Source: UBA9676 sp963730065 (GTDB taxonomy: Bacteria > Actinomycetota > Actinomycetes > Streptosporangiales > Streptosporangiaceae). Taken from it: a DNA stretch of 64,000 bases. The stretch covers positions 124,001 through 188,000 of the forward strand of contig CAVSQL010000032.1 in the NCBI GenBank assembly GCA_963730065.1. Direction: 5' to 3'. A program made the position numbers and the translations under genes. Positions 8,027 to 17,210 of this stretch are shown here, in pieces. Position 1 is the first letter of the stretch. Each line of letters starts with the position of its first letter. The notes below the pieces were generated by a model. The model did no database searches and had not been told where the DNA came from. It saw nothing but the letters and a program-made list of their open reading frames with translations.

Positions 8027-8167
8027 GGTCCCTGGGCTGAAATCGCCGAATCACCCGTTCTGAGTGACGCGCGCCGGTGCGTGCGGAGAGATATTGGCAA
8101 GTGGCGCAGGTTACCGGGTGCGCTTCACACGTGAAATCGACCGGTCGCCAGATACCAGGAGAATTCA

Positions 8168-10879
8168 ATGAGTACGGAAAGTGAACGGGTGGCTGGGTTC
8201 GGGCGGCTCGAAGACGGTCTCCGCCAGGCCAGCGACTGGTACCTGTGGGGACCTTACGTGAGCGAGCGCCAGTGGGGAACGGTCCGCGAGGACTACAGCG
8301 CGGACGGGGAGGCCTGGGGCTACCTGCCGCACGACCACGCGCGTTCCCGCGCCTACCGGTGGGGTGAGGACGGCCTGGCCGGGTTCTGTGACGTCGAGCA
8401 GCGCCTGTGCCTGGGGCTGGCGCTGTGGAACGGCCGTGACCCGATACTGAAAGAGCGCGCTTTTGGGCTGACTGGTGCGGAGGGGAACCACGGTGAGGAT
8501 GTCAAGGAGTATTGGTGGTACCTCGATGCCGTGCCCAGCCATGCCTGGAACCGCTGGCGTTACCATTACCCGCAATTAGCGTTTCCCTATGAAAAACTCA
8601 GGGCGGAGAACGGCAGGCGCGGCAAGCACGACCCGGAATATGAGCTCCTCGACACCGGGGTGTTCGACGGCGACCGCTACTGGATCACCGAGGTCCATTA
8701 CGCGAAGGCGGGCCCCACCGACCTGCTGATGACCGTTAGCGTGACCAACGCCGGCCCGGAGGCCGACACGCTGCACGTGCTGCCGACCGCGTGGTTCCGC
8801 AACACCTGGTCCTGGGATGCGGATGCGCCCAAGCCGGAGCTCGCGGGAACCGGCGGGCCGGGGGTCACGATCGAGCACCCCTTCCTCGGCTCGCTGGAAC
8901 TGCTCGCTGGCGCGGGCCCGGACGGTACCGCCCCGGTCCCGCTGTTCTGCGAGAACGAGACCAACACGGCGCGGCTGTTCGGTGCGCCGCCGGTGACGCC
9001 ATACCCCAAGGACGGGATCGGCGACCATGTGATCAGCGGTGCGGCCACGGTCAACCCCGATGAGCGGGGAACCAAGTGCGCCTTCTGGTACCGGCTGACC
9101 GTCGAGCCGGGCGCCACGGCCGAAATACGGCTGCGGCTGCGTCCGGCGGGCGGCAGGCGGGCGGCCGCGGCCGCCGCGCTCGGCGGCGGTTTCGACCGGG
9201 TCGTCCAGCAGCGGCGGGCCGAGGCGGATGAGTTCTACGCCGAGCTGAGCCCCCAGACGGCCAGCGCCGACGAGGCGATGGTCATGCGGCAGGCCTTCGC
9301 CGGGATGCTGTGGAGCAAGCAGCTGTACAACTACGACGTGGCCCGCTGGCTCGACGGTGACCCCACCCAGCCGGTCCCGCCTGCCTCCCGCCACAATGGC
9401 CGCAACTCCCGGTGGCGCAGCTTCGATGCCTTCGACATCATGTCCATGCCGGACAAATGGGAATACCCCTGGTTCGCTGCCTGGGACCTTGCCTTCCACT
9501 GCGTGAGCCTGGCCCACGTCGACCCGGCGTTCGCCAAGTACCAGCTGATCCTGCTGTGCCGGGAATGGTTCCAGCACCCGAATGGGGCGCTGCCCGCCTA
9601 CGAGTGGGACTTCGGCGACGTGAACCCGCCGGTGCAGGCCTGGGCCGCGCTCGAGGTGTTCGCCATCGACGGCGGCCGCGACCTCGGCTTCCTGAGCCGG
9701 GTCTTCGACAAGCTCCTGGTCAACTTCACCTGGTGGGTCAACCTGGAGGACGCGGGCGGCAACAACCTGTTCGAGGGCGGGTTCCTCGGGCTCGACAACA
9801 TCGGCCCGATCGACCGGTCGCACCTGCCGGTCGGCGGCATCCTGGAGCAATCCGACGCCACCGGCTGGATGTCCTTCTACGCGCTCGCGATGGCCGGCAT
9901 CGCCGTCATCCTGGCCCGCGGTGGCCGGCGGCCGACGACCGATCTGGTGCTGAAGTTCCTGGAACACTTCGCCGCGATCACCGAGGCCATGGACGGCCAG
10001 GGCCTGTGGGACGAGGCCGACGGGCTGTATTACGACCGGCTGCTCACACCGGACGGGACCGCCGTGCCCGTCCGGGTCCACTCGATGGTGGGCGTCATCC
10101 CCATGCTGACCGCCGCCATCGTCGACGAGCGGATGCTCGACCGGGCGCTCACCATGGGCAAGCAGTTCGCCGGCTTCCTCGACAAGTACGGCCTGGCCGA
10201 CCGTGAGAAGCTCAGCGAAACCGGCCTGCTGCGCGGTGAGCCCGGCGACCAGCGGCTGCTGCTGTCCGTCGTCGGCATCGACCGCCTGGAGAAGCTGTTC
10301 GCCAAGCTCTTCGACGAGAGCGAGTTCCTGTCCCCTTATGGCCTGCGGGCGCTGTCCGCCTACCATCGCGACCATCCCTACGAGCTCGACGTCGAGGGGT
10401 ACCGGGCCACGATCGACTATGAGCCCGCCGAGTCCACCGTCGCCATGTTCGGCGGCAACTCCAACTGGCGCGGGCCGCTCTGGTTCCCGCTCAACTACCT
10501 GCTCATCAGCGCGCTCGAACGCTACTACCGCTTCTTCGGTGACGAGCTCACCGTCGAGTACCCGGCCGGCTCGGGACATAAGATCCCCCTCGACCTGATC
10601 GCCAAGGACCTGCAGGACCGGCTGATCTCCATCTTCACCGTCGGCCCGGACGGACGGCGGCCCTGTTTCGGGTGGGTCAACCGCCTGCAGCACGACCCGG
10701 CGTGGAAAGACAACCTCGTCTTCAACGAGTACTTCCACGGCGACAACGGCGCCGGGCTCGGCGCCGCGCACCAGACCGGCTGGACCGGGCTGATCGCGGA
10801 CGTGATCCGCCGCCGTCATGGCGCGGTCCGCTCCATCTTCGAAATCGTCAGGAGCACCGGCGGGGAGGACATGGGATGA
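8168..10879 (+). CDS. Glucosidase-like glycoside hydrolase (MGH1/GH63-type, (alpha/alpha)6 barrel)
   Basis: A 903-residue protein resembling the mannosylglycerate hydrolase-like/GH63 group. The N-terminal ~300 residues form a beta-rich domain (WYLWGPYVSERQWGTVREDY, HDHARSRAYRWGEDG). The C-terminal part has barrel motifs: FDIMSMPDKWEYPWFAAWDLAFH, YEWDFGDVNPP, LGLDNIGPIDR and MFGGNSNWRGPLWFPLNYLL. No signal peptide is visible, so it should act in the cytoplasm, probably on alpha-glucosidic oligosaccharides; the exact substrate is unknown. Start is supported by AGGAG seven bases upstream. The stop overlaps the start of glgX by four bases (ATGA), so the two are translationally coupled in one glucan-degrading operon. 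Confidence 0.85.
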   Translation: MSTESERVAGFGRLEDGLRQASDWYLWGPYVSERQWGTVREDYSADGEAWGYLPHDHARSRAYRWGEDGLAGFCDVEQRLCLGLALWNGRDPILKERAFGLTGAEGNHGEDVKEYWWYLDAVPSHAWNRWRYHYPQLAFPYEKLRAENGRRGKHDPEYELLDTGVFDGDRYWITEVHYAKAGPTDLLMTVSVTNAGPEADTLHVLPTAWFRNTWSWDADAPKPELAGTGGPGVTIEHPFLGSLELLAGAGPDGTAPVPLFCENETNTARLFGAPPVTPYPKDGIGDHVISGAATVNPDERGTKCAFWYRLTVEPGATAEIRLRLRPAGGRRAAAAAALGGGFDRVVQQRRAEADEFYAELSPQTASADEAMVMRQAFAGMLWSKQLYNYDVARWLDGDPTQPVPPASRHNGRNSRWRSFDAFDIMSMPDKWEYPWFAAWDLAFHCVSLAHVDPAFAKYQLILLCREWFQHPNGALPAYEWDFGDVNPPVQAWAALEVFAIDGGRDLGFLSRVFDKLLVNFTWWVNLEDAGGNNLFEGGFLGLDNIGPIDRSHLPVGGILEQSDATGWMSFYALAMAGIAVILARGGRRPTTDLVLKFLEHFAAITEAMDGQGLWDEADGLYYDRLLTPDGTAVPVRVHSMVGVIPMLTAAIVDERMLDRALTMGKQFAGFLDKYGLADREKLSETGLLRGEPGDQRLLLSVVGIDRLEKLFAKLFDESEFLSPYGLRALSAYHRDHPYELDVEGYRATIDYEPAESTVAMFGGNSNWRGPLWFPLNYLLISALERYYRFFGDELTVEYPAGSGHKIPLDLIAKDLQDRLISIFTVGPDGRRPCFGWVNRLQHDPAWKDNLVFNEYFHGDNGAGLGAAHQTGWTGLIADVIRRRHGAVRSIFEIVRSTGGEDMG

Positions 10880-13065
10880 CCATCACCCAGGATGTGCGGG
10901 CGCTTCCCGAACGGCCAGGAAGCCCGTTCCCGCTCGGTGCGACGCCGGGCACCGGCGGAACGAACTTCGCCGTGGCATCGGCCGTGGCCGATGCCATGAC
11001 GCTGTGCCTGTTCGACGACGTGGGCGCCGAGACCCGGATACCGCTGCCGGACTACGACGCCGGCGTCTGGCACGGCTTCGTGCCCGGGGTCGGGCCCGGG
11101 CAGGCGTACGGGTACCGCGCCACGGGCCCCTACGATCCCGGCCGGGGCCTGCGCTGCAACCCGGCCAAGCTGCTGCTCGACCCCTACGCCAGGGCGATCA
11201 GCGGCGAGGTCACGTTCGGGCCGGAGGTGCTGGGGTACGCGGTGGACGACCCGGGCGCGCCGAGCACGCTCGACTCGGCCGGGCAGGTGCCGCGCAGCCT
11301 CGTCGTGGACGGGAAGTTCCAGTGGACCGATGGCAGCCCGCTCCGGCGCCGCTACGCCGACACGATCATCTACGAGGTGCACGTCAAGGGCTTCACCATG
11401 CGTCACCCGGGGGTGCCGCCCGGGCTGCGCGGCACCTACGCCGGGCTCGCGCACGAGGCCGCGATCGGCTATCTGGTGGACCTCGGCGTGACCGCCGTCG
11501 AGCTGCTGCCGGTGCACCAGAACGTGCCGGAGGGCTTCCTGCCCCAGCGCGGGCTGACGAACTACTGGGGCTACAACACGATCGGGTACTTCGCGCCGCA
11601 CAATGGCTATTCCGCGGCGGCGGCGGCCGGGCGGCCCGGCGGCCAGGTCGCCGAGTTCAAGACCATGGTGGACGCCCTGCACGCGGCGGGCCTCGAGGTG
11701 CTGCTCGACGTGGTCTTCAATCACTCCGCCGAGGCCGGCGAGACGGGCCCCACGCTCTGCTTCCGCGGCCTGGACAACCCTGCGTACTACCGGCTGGAAC
11801 CCGCCGACCCCAGCCGTTATGTGGACACCACCGGCTGCGGTAACTCGCTCAACGCCGGGGATCCGGTGACCCTGCAGCTGATCATGGATTCGCTGCGGTA
11901 CTGGCTCACCGAGATGCACGTCAACGGCTACCGCTTCGATCTCGCGCCCTCGCTGGCCCGCCAGGAGGGCGGGTTCGACCAGATGTCGGCCTTTTTCGAC
12001 CTCGTCGCGCAGGATCCGGTGGTGTCGCGGGCGAAGCTCATCGCCGAGCCGTGGGACGTGGGCCAGATGGACTCCTACGACGTCGGGCGCTTCCCGCCGC
12101 TGTGGCGGGAGTGGAACGGCAAGTACCGCGACAGCATGCGCGACTTCTGGCGCAGCCACGAGATCGGGATCGGCGAGTTCGCCACCCGGTTCGCCGGCTC
12201 GGCGGACCTCTACAGCGGCGCGGAACGCCGGCGGCCGACCGCCTCGGTGAACCTCTTCACCGTGCACGACGGGTTCACCCTCGCCGACCTGGTCTCTTAC
12301 AACGACAAGCACAACGAGGCCAATGGCGAGTCCAACCGCGACGGGACCGACGACAACCGCTCCTGGAACTGCGGCGCGGAGGGGCCCACCACCGACCCGG
12401 ACATCCTGGCCCTGCGCGCGCGGCAGTCGCGGGCGATGCTCACCACCCAGCTGCTGTCGTTCGGCGTGCCGATGCTGCTCGGCGGGGACGAGCGCGGCCG
12501 CACCCAGCAGGGCAACAACAACGCTTACTGCCAGGACAACGAGCTCACCTGGTTCGACTGGTCCACCACGGACGATGAGCTGCTGGCCTTCACCCGGCGG
12601 CTGGTCGCGTTCCGCAAGGAGCACCCGGTGTTCCGCCGCCGCCGCTTCCTGGCCGGGACGGAGGCGTCCGAGCTCGGCTGGTTCACCCCGGCGGGCACGC
12701 CGATGACCGCGGCCGACTGGGCCGACGCGGGCGCCCGCTCTCTGGCCATCTACCTCGACGGATCCGATGACCCCGACCGGGCGCCGGATGGCACGGCGAT
12801 GGTCGATGACGATTTCCTGGTCATGTTCAGCGCCTGGTGGGAACCGCTCGATTTCGTCATCCCGCAGACCCGCGCCGGGCTGGTGTGGCAGGCCGAGATC
12901 GACAGCTACGATCCCGCCGCGCCCGCCGCCGCGCCGCGCCGCCACGCCGGTGACCGCATCACCGTCGGCCCCCGCTCGGTCGCCGTGCTCCGCGGGCCGC
13001 GCCCCCAGAACCCGCCCGGTGGCCGTGCCCGGCGGCCACGGCCGTCGGCCAGCATGCCCCGATGA
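10876..13065 (+). CDS. glgX: Glycogen debranching enzyme GlgX (GH13)
   Basis: A 729-residue isoamylase-type GH13 enzyme that hydrolyses alpha-1,6 branches of glycogen limit dextrins. Domains in order: CBM48-like N-terminus (SPFPLGATPGTGGTNFAV), then the catalytic barrel. Conserved regions include LLDVVFNHSAEAGETGP, the nucleophile Asp in NGYRFDLAPSLA, the acid/base Glu in KLIAEPWDVG and the third carboxylate in TVHDGFTLADLVSYNDKHNEANGE. The C-terminal beta domain has VMFSAWWEPLDFVIP. ATG at 10876 overlaps the upstream glucosidase stop by four bases; a longer frame from 10672 lies inside that gene and is not used. The last 18 bases, including the stop, are repeated 41 bases further on. Confidence 0.94.
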   Translation: MTITQDVRALPERPGSPFPLGATPGTGGTNFAVASAVADAMTLCLFDDVGAETRIPLPDYDAGVWHGFVPGVGPGQAYGYRATGPYDPGRGLRCNPAKLLLDPYARAISGEVTFGPEVLGYAVDDPGAPSTLDSAGQVPRSLVVDGKFQWTDGSPLRRRYADTIIYEVHVKGFTMRHPGVPPGLRGTYAGLAHEAAIGYLVDLGVTAVELLPVHQNVPEGFLPQRGLTNYWGYNTIGYFAPHNGYSAAAAAGRPGGQVAEFKTMVDALHAAGLEVLLDVVFNHSAEAGETGPTLCFRGLDNPAYYRLEPADPSRYVDTTGCGNSLNAGDPVTLQLIMDSLRYWLTEMHVNGYRFDLAPSLARQEGGFDQMSAFFDLVAQDPVVSRAKLIAEPWDVGQMDSYDVGRFPPLWREWNGKYRDSMRDFWRSHEIGIGEFATRFAGSADLYSGAERRRPTASVNLFTVHDGFTLADLVSYNDKHNEANGESNRDGTDDNRSWNCGAEGPTTDPDILALRARQSRAMLTTQLLSFGVPMLLGGDERGRTQQGNNNAYCQDNELTWFDWSTTDDELLAFTRRLVAFRKEHPVFRRRRFLAGTEASELGWFTPAGTPMTAADWADAGARSLAIYLDGSDDPDRAPDGTAMVDDDFLVMFSAWWEPLDFVIPQTRAGLVWQAEIDSYDPAAPAAAPRRHAGDRITVGPRSVAVLRGPRPQNPPGGRARRPRPSASMPR

Positions 13066-13106
13066 AAGGTCAGCTAGCGCTGCCGCGCGCCAGCATGCCC
13101 CGATGA
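13048..13106. repeat. 18-bp direct repeat spanning the glgX stop
   Basis: GCCAGCATGCCCCGATGA occurs at 13048-13065 (the last six codons of glgX, ending in its TGA) and again at 13089-13106, just before the next start codon. This looks like a short local duplication. Confidence 0.8.
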
Positions 13107-13113
13107 TAGGAGC

Positions 13114-13437
13114 ATGAGCAGTCCGCAAGACCGCGGCTGGCGCTCGGTTCCGGTGCGGAGGATCGCCGCCTGGCTGGCGGCGGTCATGGGTGCGGTGACA
13201 GTCCTGTGCGGGGTGGCCGCCCTGCTGCTCACCCCGGCCGCCGACCATGCCGCGTCCGACGGTTCTCCCGCCGCGCTGATCGTGATCCTGCTGGCGGCGC
13301 TCGCCGTCCTGGCCGCCGTCATCTGCGCCGCCCTCCTGCTCGGGCTGGCGGTGAGCACCAGGGTGGCCCGGCTCAGGCGGCGGTCGCGGCGGCCGGCACC
13401 TCGTCCGGTGGCGGCGATACCCCGGCCGGGCCCCGCG
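13114..13437 (+). CDS. Possible small membrane protein without an in-frame stop before the convergent gene
   Basis: From the ATG at 13114 (TAGGAGC upstream) the frame encodes about 105 residues with credible membrane-protein character. A basic start (SSPQDRGWRSVPVRR) is followed by one helix around IAAWLAAVMGAVTVLCGVAALLL, an extracytoplasmic loop, a second helix around AALIVILLAALAVLAAVICAALLL, and a basic tail VARLRRRSRRP. No stop follows at the expected place. The frame stays open to 15051, antisense through the YbaK and pirin genes, where the translation is meaningless. I report only the plausible coding part; the true 3' end is unresolved and could reflect a lost stop or frameshift. No family recognised. 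Confidence 0.4.
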
Positions 13438-14004
13438 TCAGCGGGCCAGGTGGGCCAGGCCCTCGATGACCCTGGCGCCGGGCAGCTGGCCGAGCAGGTT
13501 GCCCGGCAGGGTGAGCTTGGAGCGCCGGACGCCGCTGCCCACCACCACCTGTGGCACCGCGGCGGCCAGGGCGTCGACCAGGACGGGCCAGCCGCCCGGC
13601 AGCCCGATCGGCGTGATCCCGCCGTACTCCATGCCGGTGGCGGCGACCGTCTCATCGACCGGCGCGAACGACGCCTTGCGCACGTCGAGCTCACGCCGGG
13701 CCACCCCGTTCACGTCCGCGCGGGTGGTGGCCAGCACCACACACGCCGCGTAACGGACCTGGCCCTCCCGCCGGCCGGTGATGACGACACAGTTGGCCGA
13801 GACGGCCGGGCTCACCCCGTACCGTTCGCAGAACGCGGCCGTGTCGGCCAGCGCCGGGTCGATCTCGGCCACGCCCACGGCGTCGGCCGGCAGTGTCCCG
13901 TCCAGCGCCGCCAGCGCCGCGGCGACCGGCGGGGCCAGCAGGTCGGCCCGGGCCAGGGCGGGGGCGATCTCCAGCTTGCCCATGCTCGCGTCCACGCGCC
14001 TCAT
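13438..14004 (-). CDS. YbaK/EbsC-type aminoacyl-tRNA deacylase
   Basis: A 188-residue protein with the YbaK fold, a family that removes wrongly attached amino acids from tRNA in trans. Visible elements are VSANCVVITG, the strand pair around VRYAACVVLATTRADVN, the RRELDVRKASFAP segment that carries the conserved Lys of the family, EYGGITPIGLPGGWPVLVD and VVVGSGVRRSKLTLPG. The GGITPIGLP motif is typical of the actinobacterial YbaK/prolyl-tRNA-editing subgroup. Which aminoacyl-tRNA is edited cannot be read. Start may be 14004 or the ATG at 13983. It is co-directional with the pirin gene 45 bases upstream. Confidence 0.83.
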   Translation of the reverse strand: MRRVDASMGKLEIAPALARADLLAPPVAAALAALDGTLPADAVGVAEIDPALADTAAFCERYGVSPAVSANCVVITGRREGQVRYAACVVLATTRADVNGVARRELDVRKASFAPVDETVAATGMEYGGITPIGLPGGWPVLVDALAAAVPQVVVGSGVRRSKLTLPGNLLGQLPGARVIEGLAHLAR

Positions 14005-14049
14005 CCTGCCACCCGGGCCTGGCCCGTGGGGCCGTGGCCCGCCGCCCGC

Positions 14050-15012
14050 TCAGGCGCCGGAGGACCGGCGGGCCAGGCGCACCGGGTCGAGCGGGGGAGC
14101 GGCCAGGGGCGGCCCGTGGTAGCCCCGGACCTCCCCGAAACGCTCGCCGGCCGCCCAGGCCCGGGCCGCCTCGGCGATGTCGTCCGGGGTCCGCCCGACG
14201 AAGTTCCACCACATCAGCAGGGTCTCGCCGAGCGGCTCCCCGCCGAGGAGGAACAGCCGGGCACCCGCCTGCGCGGCGAGCGTGAGCGAGCCCCGCCCGG
14301 TCGCCACGTACAGCAGGCTGCCGGGGGCGAGGGTGTTCCCGTTCGCCGCCGCCGACCCGCGGGCGACGAAGATCACATGCTCGTGGCCGCGGGCGAGCGG
14401 GATGGTGATGTCCCCGGCGCTCACCGCATTGATCTCGGCCCCGACCAGCGGGGAGTACGTCCGGGCCGGGGAGGTGACATCGGCCAGCGACCCGGCGAAG
14501 ACGGTGACCTCGGCCCCGCGCAGGCCCAGCACCGGCAGCTCGGCGTGGTGCTCGAAGACGGGCGCGGCCTGCCGGTCGGCGTCGGGCAGCGCCAGCCAGA
14601 GCTGGACCCCGTGCAGGCCCGGATCATGGTCGGCCGGCGACTCCTCGGAGTGCGCGATCCCGCGCCCGGCGGTCATCAGGTTGAGCTGGCCGGGCCGGAT
14701 CATCTGCTCGCTGCCCAGGCTGTCGCGGTGCAGCACGTTCCCCTCGATCAGCCAGGTGACCGTCTGCAGCCCGATGTGCGGGTGCGGCGGGACCTGCATG
14801 CCGGCCACGCCGTCCACCGACATCGGGCCGTAGTGATCCACGAAGCACCAGGCGCCCACGCTGCGGCGGCGGCGCAGCGGGAGCAGCCGCCGCACCTCGA
14901 CGTCGCCCACGCGCGCCAGGCGGGCGCTGGTCAGCTCGGTGTGCCCTTCCGGCCGGTCGCTCTCCTGGAGCAGCGCACCCGGGGTCTCGACGTCCGCGTC
15001 CACCGTGCTCAT
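14050..15012 (-). CDS. Pirin family protein
   Basis: A 320-residue bicupin. The N-terminal cupin holds the metal ligands: His pair in VPPHPHIGLQT, a His in EGNVLHRDSLGS and a Glu/His set in MTAGRGIAHSEES. The C-terminal cupin begins around TVFAGSLADVTSP and includes the MWWNFVGRTPDDIAEA segment typical of pirins. Some bacterial pirins show quercetin 2,3-dioxygenase activity and others bind metabolic enzymes; the role here is unknown. It starts 77 bases from the divergent AhpD-like gene, so the two may share a control region and a redox theme. Confidence 0.9.
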   Translation of the reverse strand: MSTVDADVETPGALLQESDRPEGHTELTSARLARVGDVEVRRLLPLRRRRSVGAWCFVDHYGPMSVDGVAGMQVPPHPHIGLQTVTWLIEGNVLHRDSLGSEQMIRPGQLNLMTAGRGIAHSEESPADHDPGLHGVQLWLALPDADRQAAPVFEHHAELPVLGLRGAEVTVFAGSLADVTSPARTYSPLVGAEINAVSAGDITIPLARGHEHVIFVARGSAAANGNTLAPGSLLYVATGRGSLTLAAQAGARLFLLGGEPLGETLLMWWNFVGRTPDDIAEAARAWAAGERFGEVRGYHGPPLAAPPLDPVRLARRSSGA

Positions 15013-15089
15013 GACCGTGCGCTCCTGTCGCCGCCGTCCGGCGGGAGTTGAATGGTCCCCAATGACCGACCATACCCAGGGGAGTGTCC

Positions 15090-15449
15090 ATGACCTCGAT
15101 CCGCGAGGACCACAACGAGCTGATCGGCCTTGGCCGTCGCCTGCGGGAGGCGATCCCTGGTGTGTATGCCGGCTACGCCCAGCTGCACAACGCCACCATG
15201 GGCGACGGCGCGCTGCCGGCCCCGGTCAAGGAACTGATCGCCCTGGCCATCGCGGTGACCCGGGAGTGCGACGGCTGTGTTGTCGCGCACGCCCGCGGCG
15301 CGGCCCGGCGCGGGGCGACCGCGCCGGAGGTGGCCGAGGCGATGGGGGTGGCCATCCTCATGAACGGCGGCCCGGGCACGGTCTGGGGACCGCGCGCCTA
15401 CGCCGCCTTCGAGGAGTTCGCCGGCGAGGTCAGCCGACCAGGGTCTTGA
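15090..15449 (+). CDS. Carboxymuconolactone decarboxylase / AhpD-like protein
   Basis: A 119-residue all-helical protein of the CMD family. The active-site pattern is ECDGCVVAHARGAARRGAT, giving the CxxC pair followed three residues later by His, as in AhpD-type alkylhydroperoxidases that use redox-active cysteines. MNGGPGTVWGPRAYAAFEEF closes the domain. ATG at 15090 is preferred because CAGGGGA ends about seven bases upstream; GTG at 15084 is an in-frame alternative. The last 20 bases overlap the convergent end of pntB, so the two genes share their 3' ends. Confidence 0.85.
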   Translation: MTSIREDHNELIGLGRRLREAIPGVYAGYAQLHNATMGDGALPAPVKELIALAIAVTRECDGCVVAHARGAARRGATAPEVAEAMGVAILMNGGPGTVWGPRAYAAFEEFAGEVSRPGS

Positions 15450-16839
15450 CGGCGGCGGTCAGCTCACCCAGGGCGGTCTTGGCGTCCGCGAAGTACATGC
15501 TCGTCTTGGGGTCCACATACAGCTCGTTGTCGATGCCCGCGTAGCCGGACGCCATCGACCGCTTGATCACGATGATGCTCTTGGCCTGGTCCACGTCGAG
15601 GATCGGCATGCCGGAGATCGCCGTCCCCGGCCGCCGGGCGGCCGGGTTGGTGACGTCGTTCGCGCCGACCACCAGCGCCACGTCGGCCCGGGGGAACTCC
15701 GGGTTGATCTCGTCCATCTCCTTGAGCAGCGGGTAGGGCACGTTCGCCTCGGCCAGCAGCACGTTCATGTGACCCGGCATCCGCCCCGCCACCGGGTGGA
15801 TGGCGTAGCTGACCTCGATCCCGCGATCCTCCAGCGTCTTGGCCAGCTCGGCCACCTGGTGCTGCGCCTGGGCGGCGGCGAGGCCATAGCCGGGCACGAT
15901 GATGACCTTCTGCGCGTAGGCGAGCTGGATGGCCGCGTCGTCGGCGGCGATCGACCGCACGTCCCCGCCGGGCCCTTCCACCGCCGGGCCGCTGTCCCCG
16001 GTGCCGAACCCGCCGATCATGATGTTGCGCAGCGACCGGTTCATGGCGTCGGCCATCAGCTTGGTCAGGATGCCGCCGGAGGCGCCGACCAGCGCACCGG
16101 CGATGATCAGGGCCCAGTTGCCGATGACGAACCCGGCCATGGCGACCGCGGTGCCGGTGAAGGCGTTCAGCAGCGAGATGACCACCGGCATGTCCGCCCC
16201 GCCGATCGGCAGCACCATCGTCACACCGAACGCGAGCGCGGCCAGGATCACGATCAGCAGCACCGGGACGCTCGGGGTCACGATCATGTAGATGGCCCCG
16301 CCGATCCCGACCACGGCCGCGCCCGCGTTGACCAGCCGTGAGCCCGGGAAGGTGATCGGCGACCCGCTGATGAGCCCCTGCAGCTTCCCGGCGGCGATGA
16401 TCGACCCGGAGAAGGTCACCGCGCCGATGATCACGTCCAGCAGGGTGGGCACGGTGGTGGTCTCGGGCACGCCCGCCGCGGCGCCCGCCAGGTTGATGTA
16501 GTCGTGGATGGCCACCAGCGCGGCGGCGCCACCGCCGACCGCGTTGAACACGCTGACCAGCTGGGGCATGGCGGTCATCTGCACGGTGCGGGCGGCGTAG
16601 AGCCCGGCTCCCCCGCCCAGCAGCGCGCCGGCGAGCATGACGATCCAGCCGGTCACGCTGATCGTGCCGGCGTGGATGATGATGGCGAGCGTGGCCACGA
16701 TGGCGGCGACCATGCCGCCGGTGGACAGCTGGTTTCCGCGCCGGGCGGTCGCCGGGGTGTTCATCAGGTGCAGGCCGAGCACGAAGCAGCTGGCCGCGGC
16801 CACGTACACCAGCTGGATGATCCAGTCGAAGGCGCTCAT
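15430..16839 (-). CDS. pntB: NAD(P) transhydrogenase subunit beta
   Basis: A 469-residue beta subunit of the proton-translocating transhydrogenase, which transfers hydride from NADH to NADP+ using the proton gradient. The N-terminal ~280 residues are membrane helices (domain II). The C-terminal ~180 residues are the NADP-binding domain III with VIIVPGYGLAAAQAQHQV, HPVAGRMPGHMNVLLAEA, VVGANDVTNPAA and IVIKRSMASGYAG. All key motifs are intact. It is last in a three-gene operon in which each start overlaps the previous stop by four bases, giving equal translation of the subunits. Confidence 0.97.
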   Translation of the reverse strand: MSAFDWIIQLVYVAAASCFVLGLHLMNTPATARRGNQLSTGGMVAAIVATLAIIIHAGTISVTGWIVMLAGALLGGGAGLYAARTVQMTAMPQLVSVFNAVGGGAAALVAIHDYINLAGAAAGVPETTTVPTLLDVIIGAVTFSGSIIAAGKLQGLISGSPITFPGSRLVNAGAAVVGIGGAIYMIVTPSVPVLLIVILAALAFGVTMVLPIGGADMPVVISLLNAFTGTAVAMAGFVIGNWALIIAGALVGASGGILTKLMADAMNRSLRNIMIGGFGTGDSGPAVEGPGGDVRSIAADDAAIQLAYAQKVIIVPGYGLAAAQAQHQVAELAKTLEDRGIEVSYAIHPVAGRMPGHMNVLLAEANVPYPLLKEMDEINPEFPRADVALVVGANDVTNPAARRPGTAISGMPILDVDQAKSIIVIKRSMASGYAGIDNELYVDPKTSMYFADAKTALGELTAAVKTLVG

Positions 16840-17210
16840 GACGAGGTCCCGCCGCTCGCCACCTGGCGTGCCTGCCCGTCGGGGCTGACCTGCCCGGCCT
16901 TCCCGTTCTGCCCGGCCGGGACCGGCGTGGGCCGGCGCCGGAACATCTTCAGCATCCGCCCGGTGACGACGTACCCGCCGACCACGTTCATGGCCGCGAA
17001 CGCGGCGGCGATGAAGGCCAGGATGTAGCCGAGCGCGTTGTTGGCGGAGGCGGCGATGAGCATCGCACCCACCAGGATGATGCCGTGGATGGAGTTGGCG
17101 GCCGACATCAGCGGCGTGTGCAGGGTGGCCGGCACCTTGCTGATGACCTCGAAGCCCACCAGCAGGGCCAGCACGAAGATCGTGATGTCGGTGAGCAGGG
17201 CGTCGGTCAC
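16836..17210 (-). CDS. pntAB: NAD(P) transhydrogenase subunit alpha, membrane part
   Basis: A 124-residue protein with about three to four membrane helices (ITIFVLALLVGFEVISKVP, SIHGIILVGAMLIAASA, ILAFIAAAFAAMNVVGGYVVTGRML), corresponding to the C-terminal membrane part of E. coli PntA that is a separate gene in many bacteria. The cytoplasmic tail after FRRRPTPVPAG is Gly/Pro-rich and probably disordered. It overlaps both neighbours by four bases (ATGA), so it is translationally coupled between the NAD-binding and beta subunits. Confidence 0.95.
   Translation of the reverse strand: MTDALLTDITIFVLALLVGFEVISKVPATLHTPLMSAANSIHGIILVGAMLIAASANNALGYILAFIAAAFAAMNVVGGYVVTGRMLKMFRRRPTPVPAGQNGKAGQVSPDGQARQVASGGTSS

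Larger units (their letters stand above)
7684..8167. other. Divergent intergenic region with palindrome and tandem operator-like repeat
   Basis: This 484-base gap separates the Usp gene from the glucosidase gene. It holds a DosR-like palindrome near the Usp side, a pyrimidine-rich CTCCTCCTCCT stretch, two perfect copies of a 20-base repeat (7984-8026), and AGGAG just before the glucosidase ATG. No ORF with coding character was found. Confidence 0.6.
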
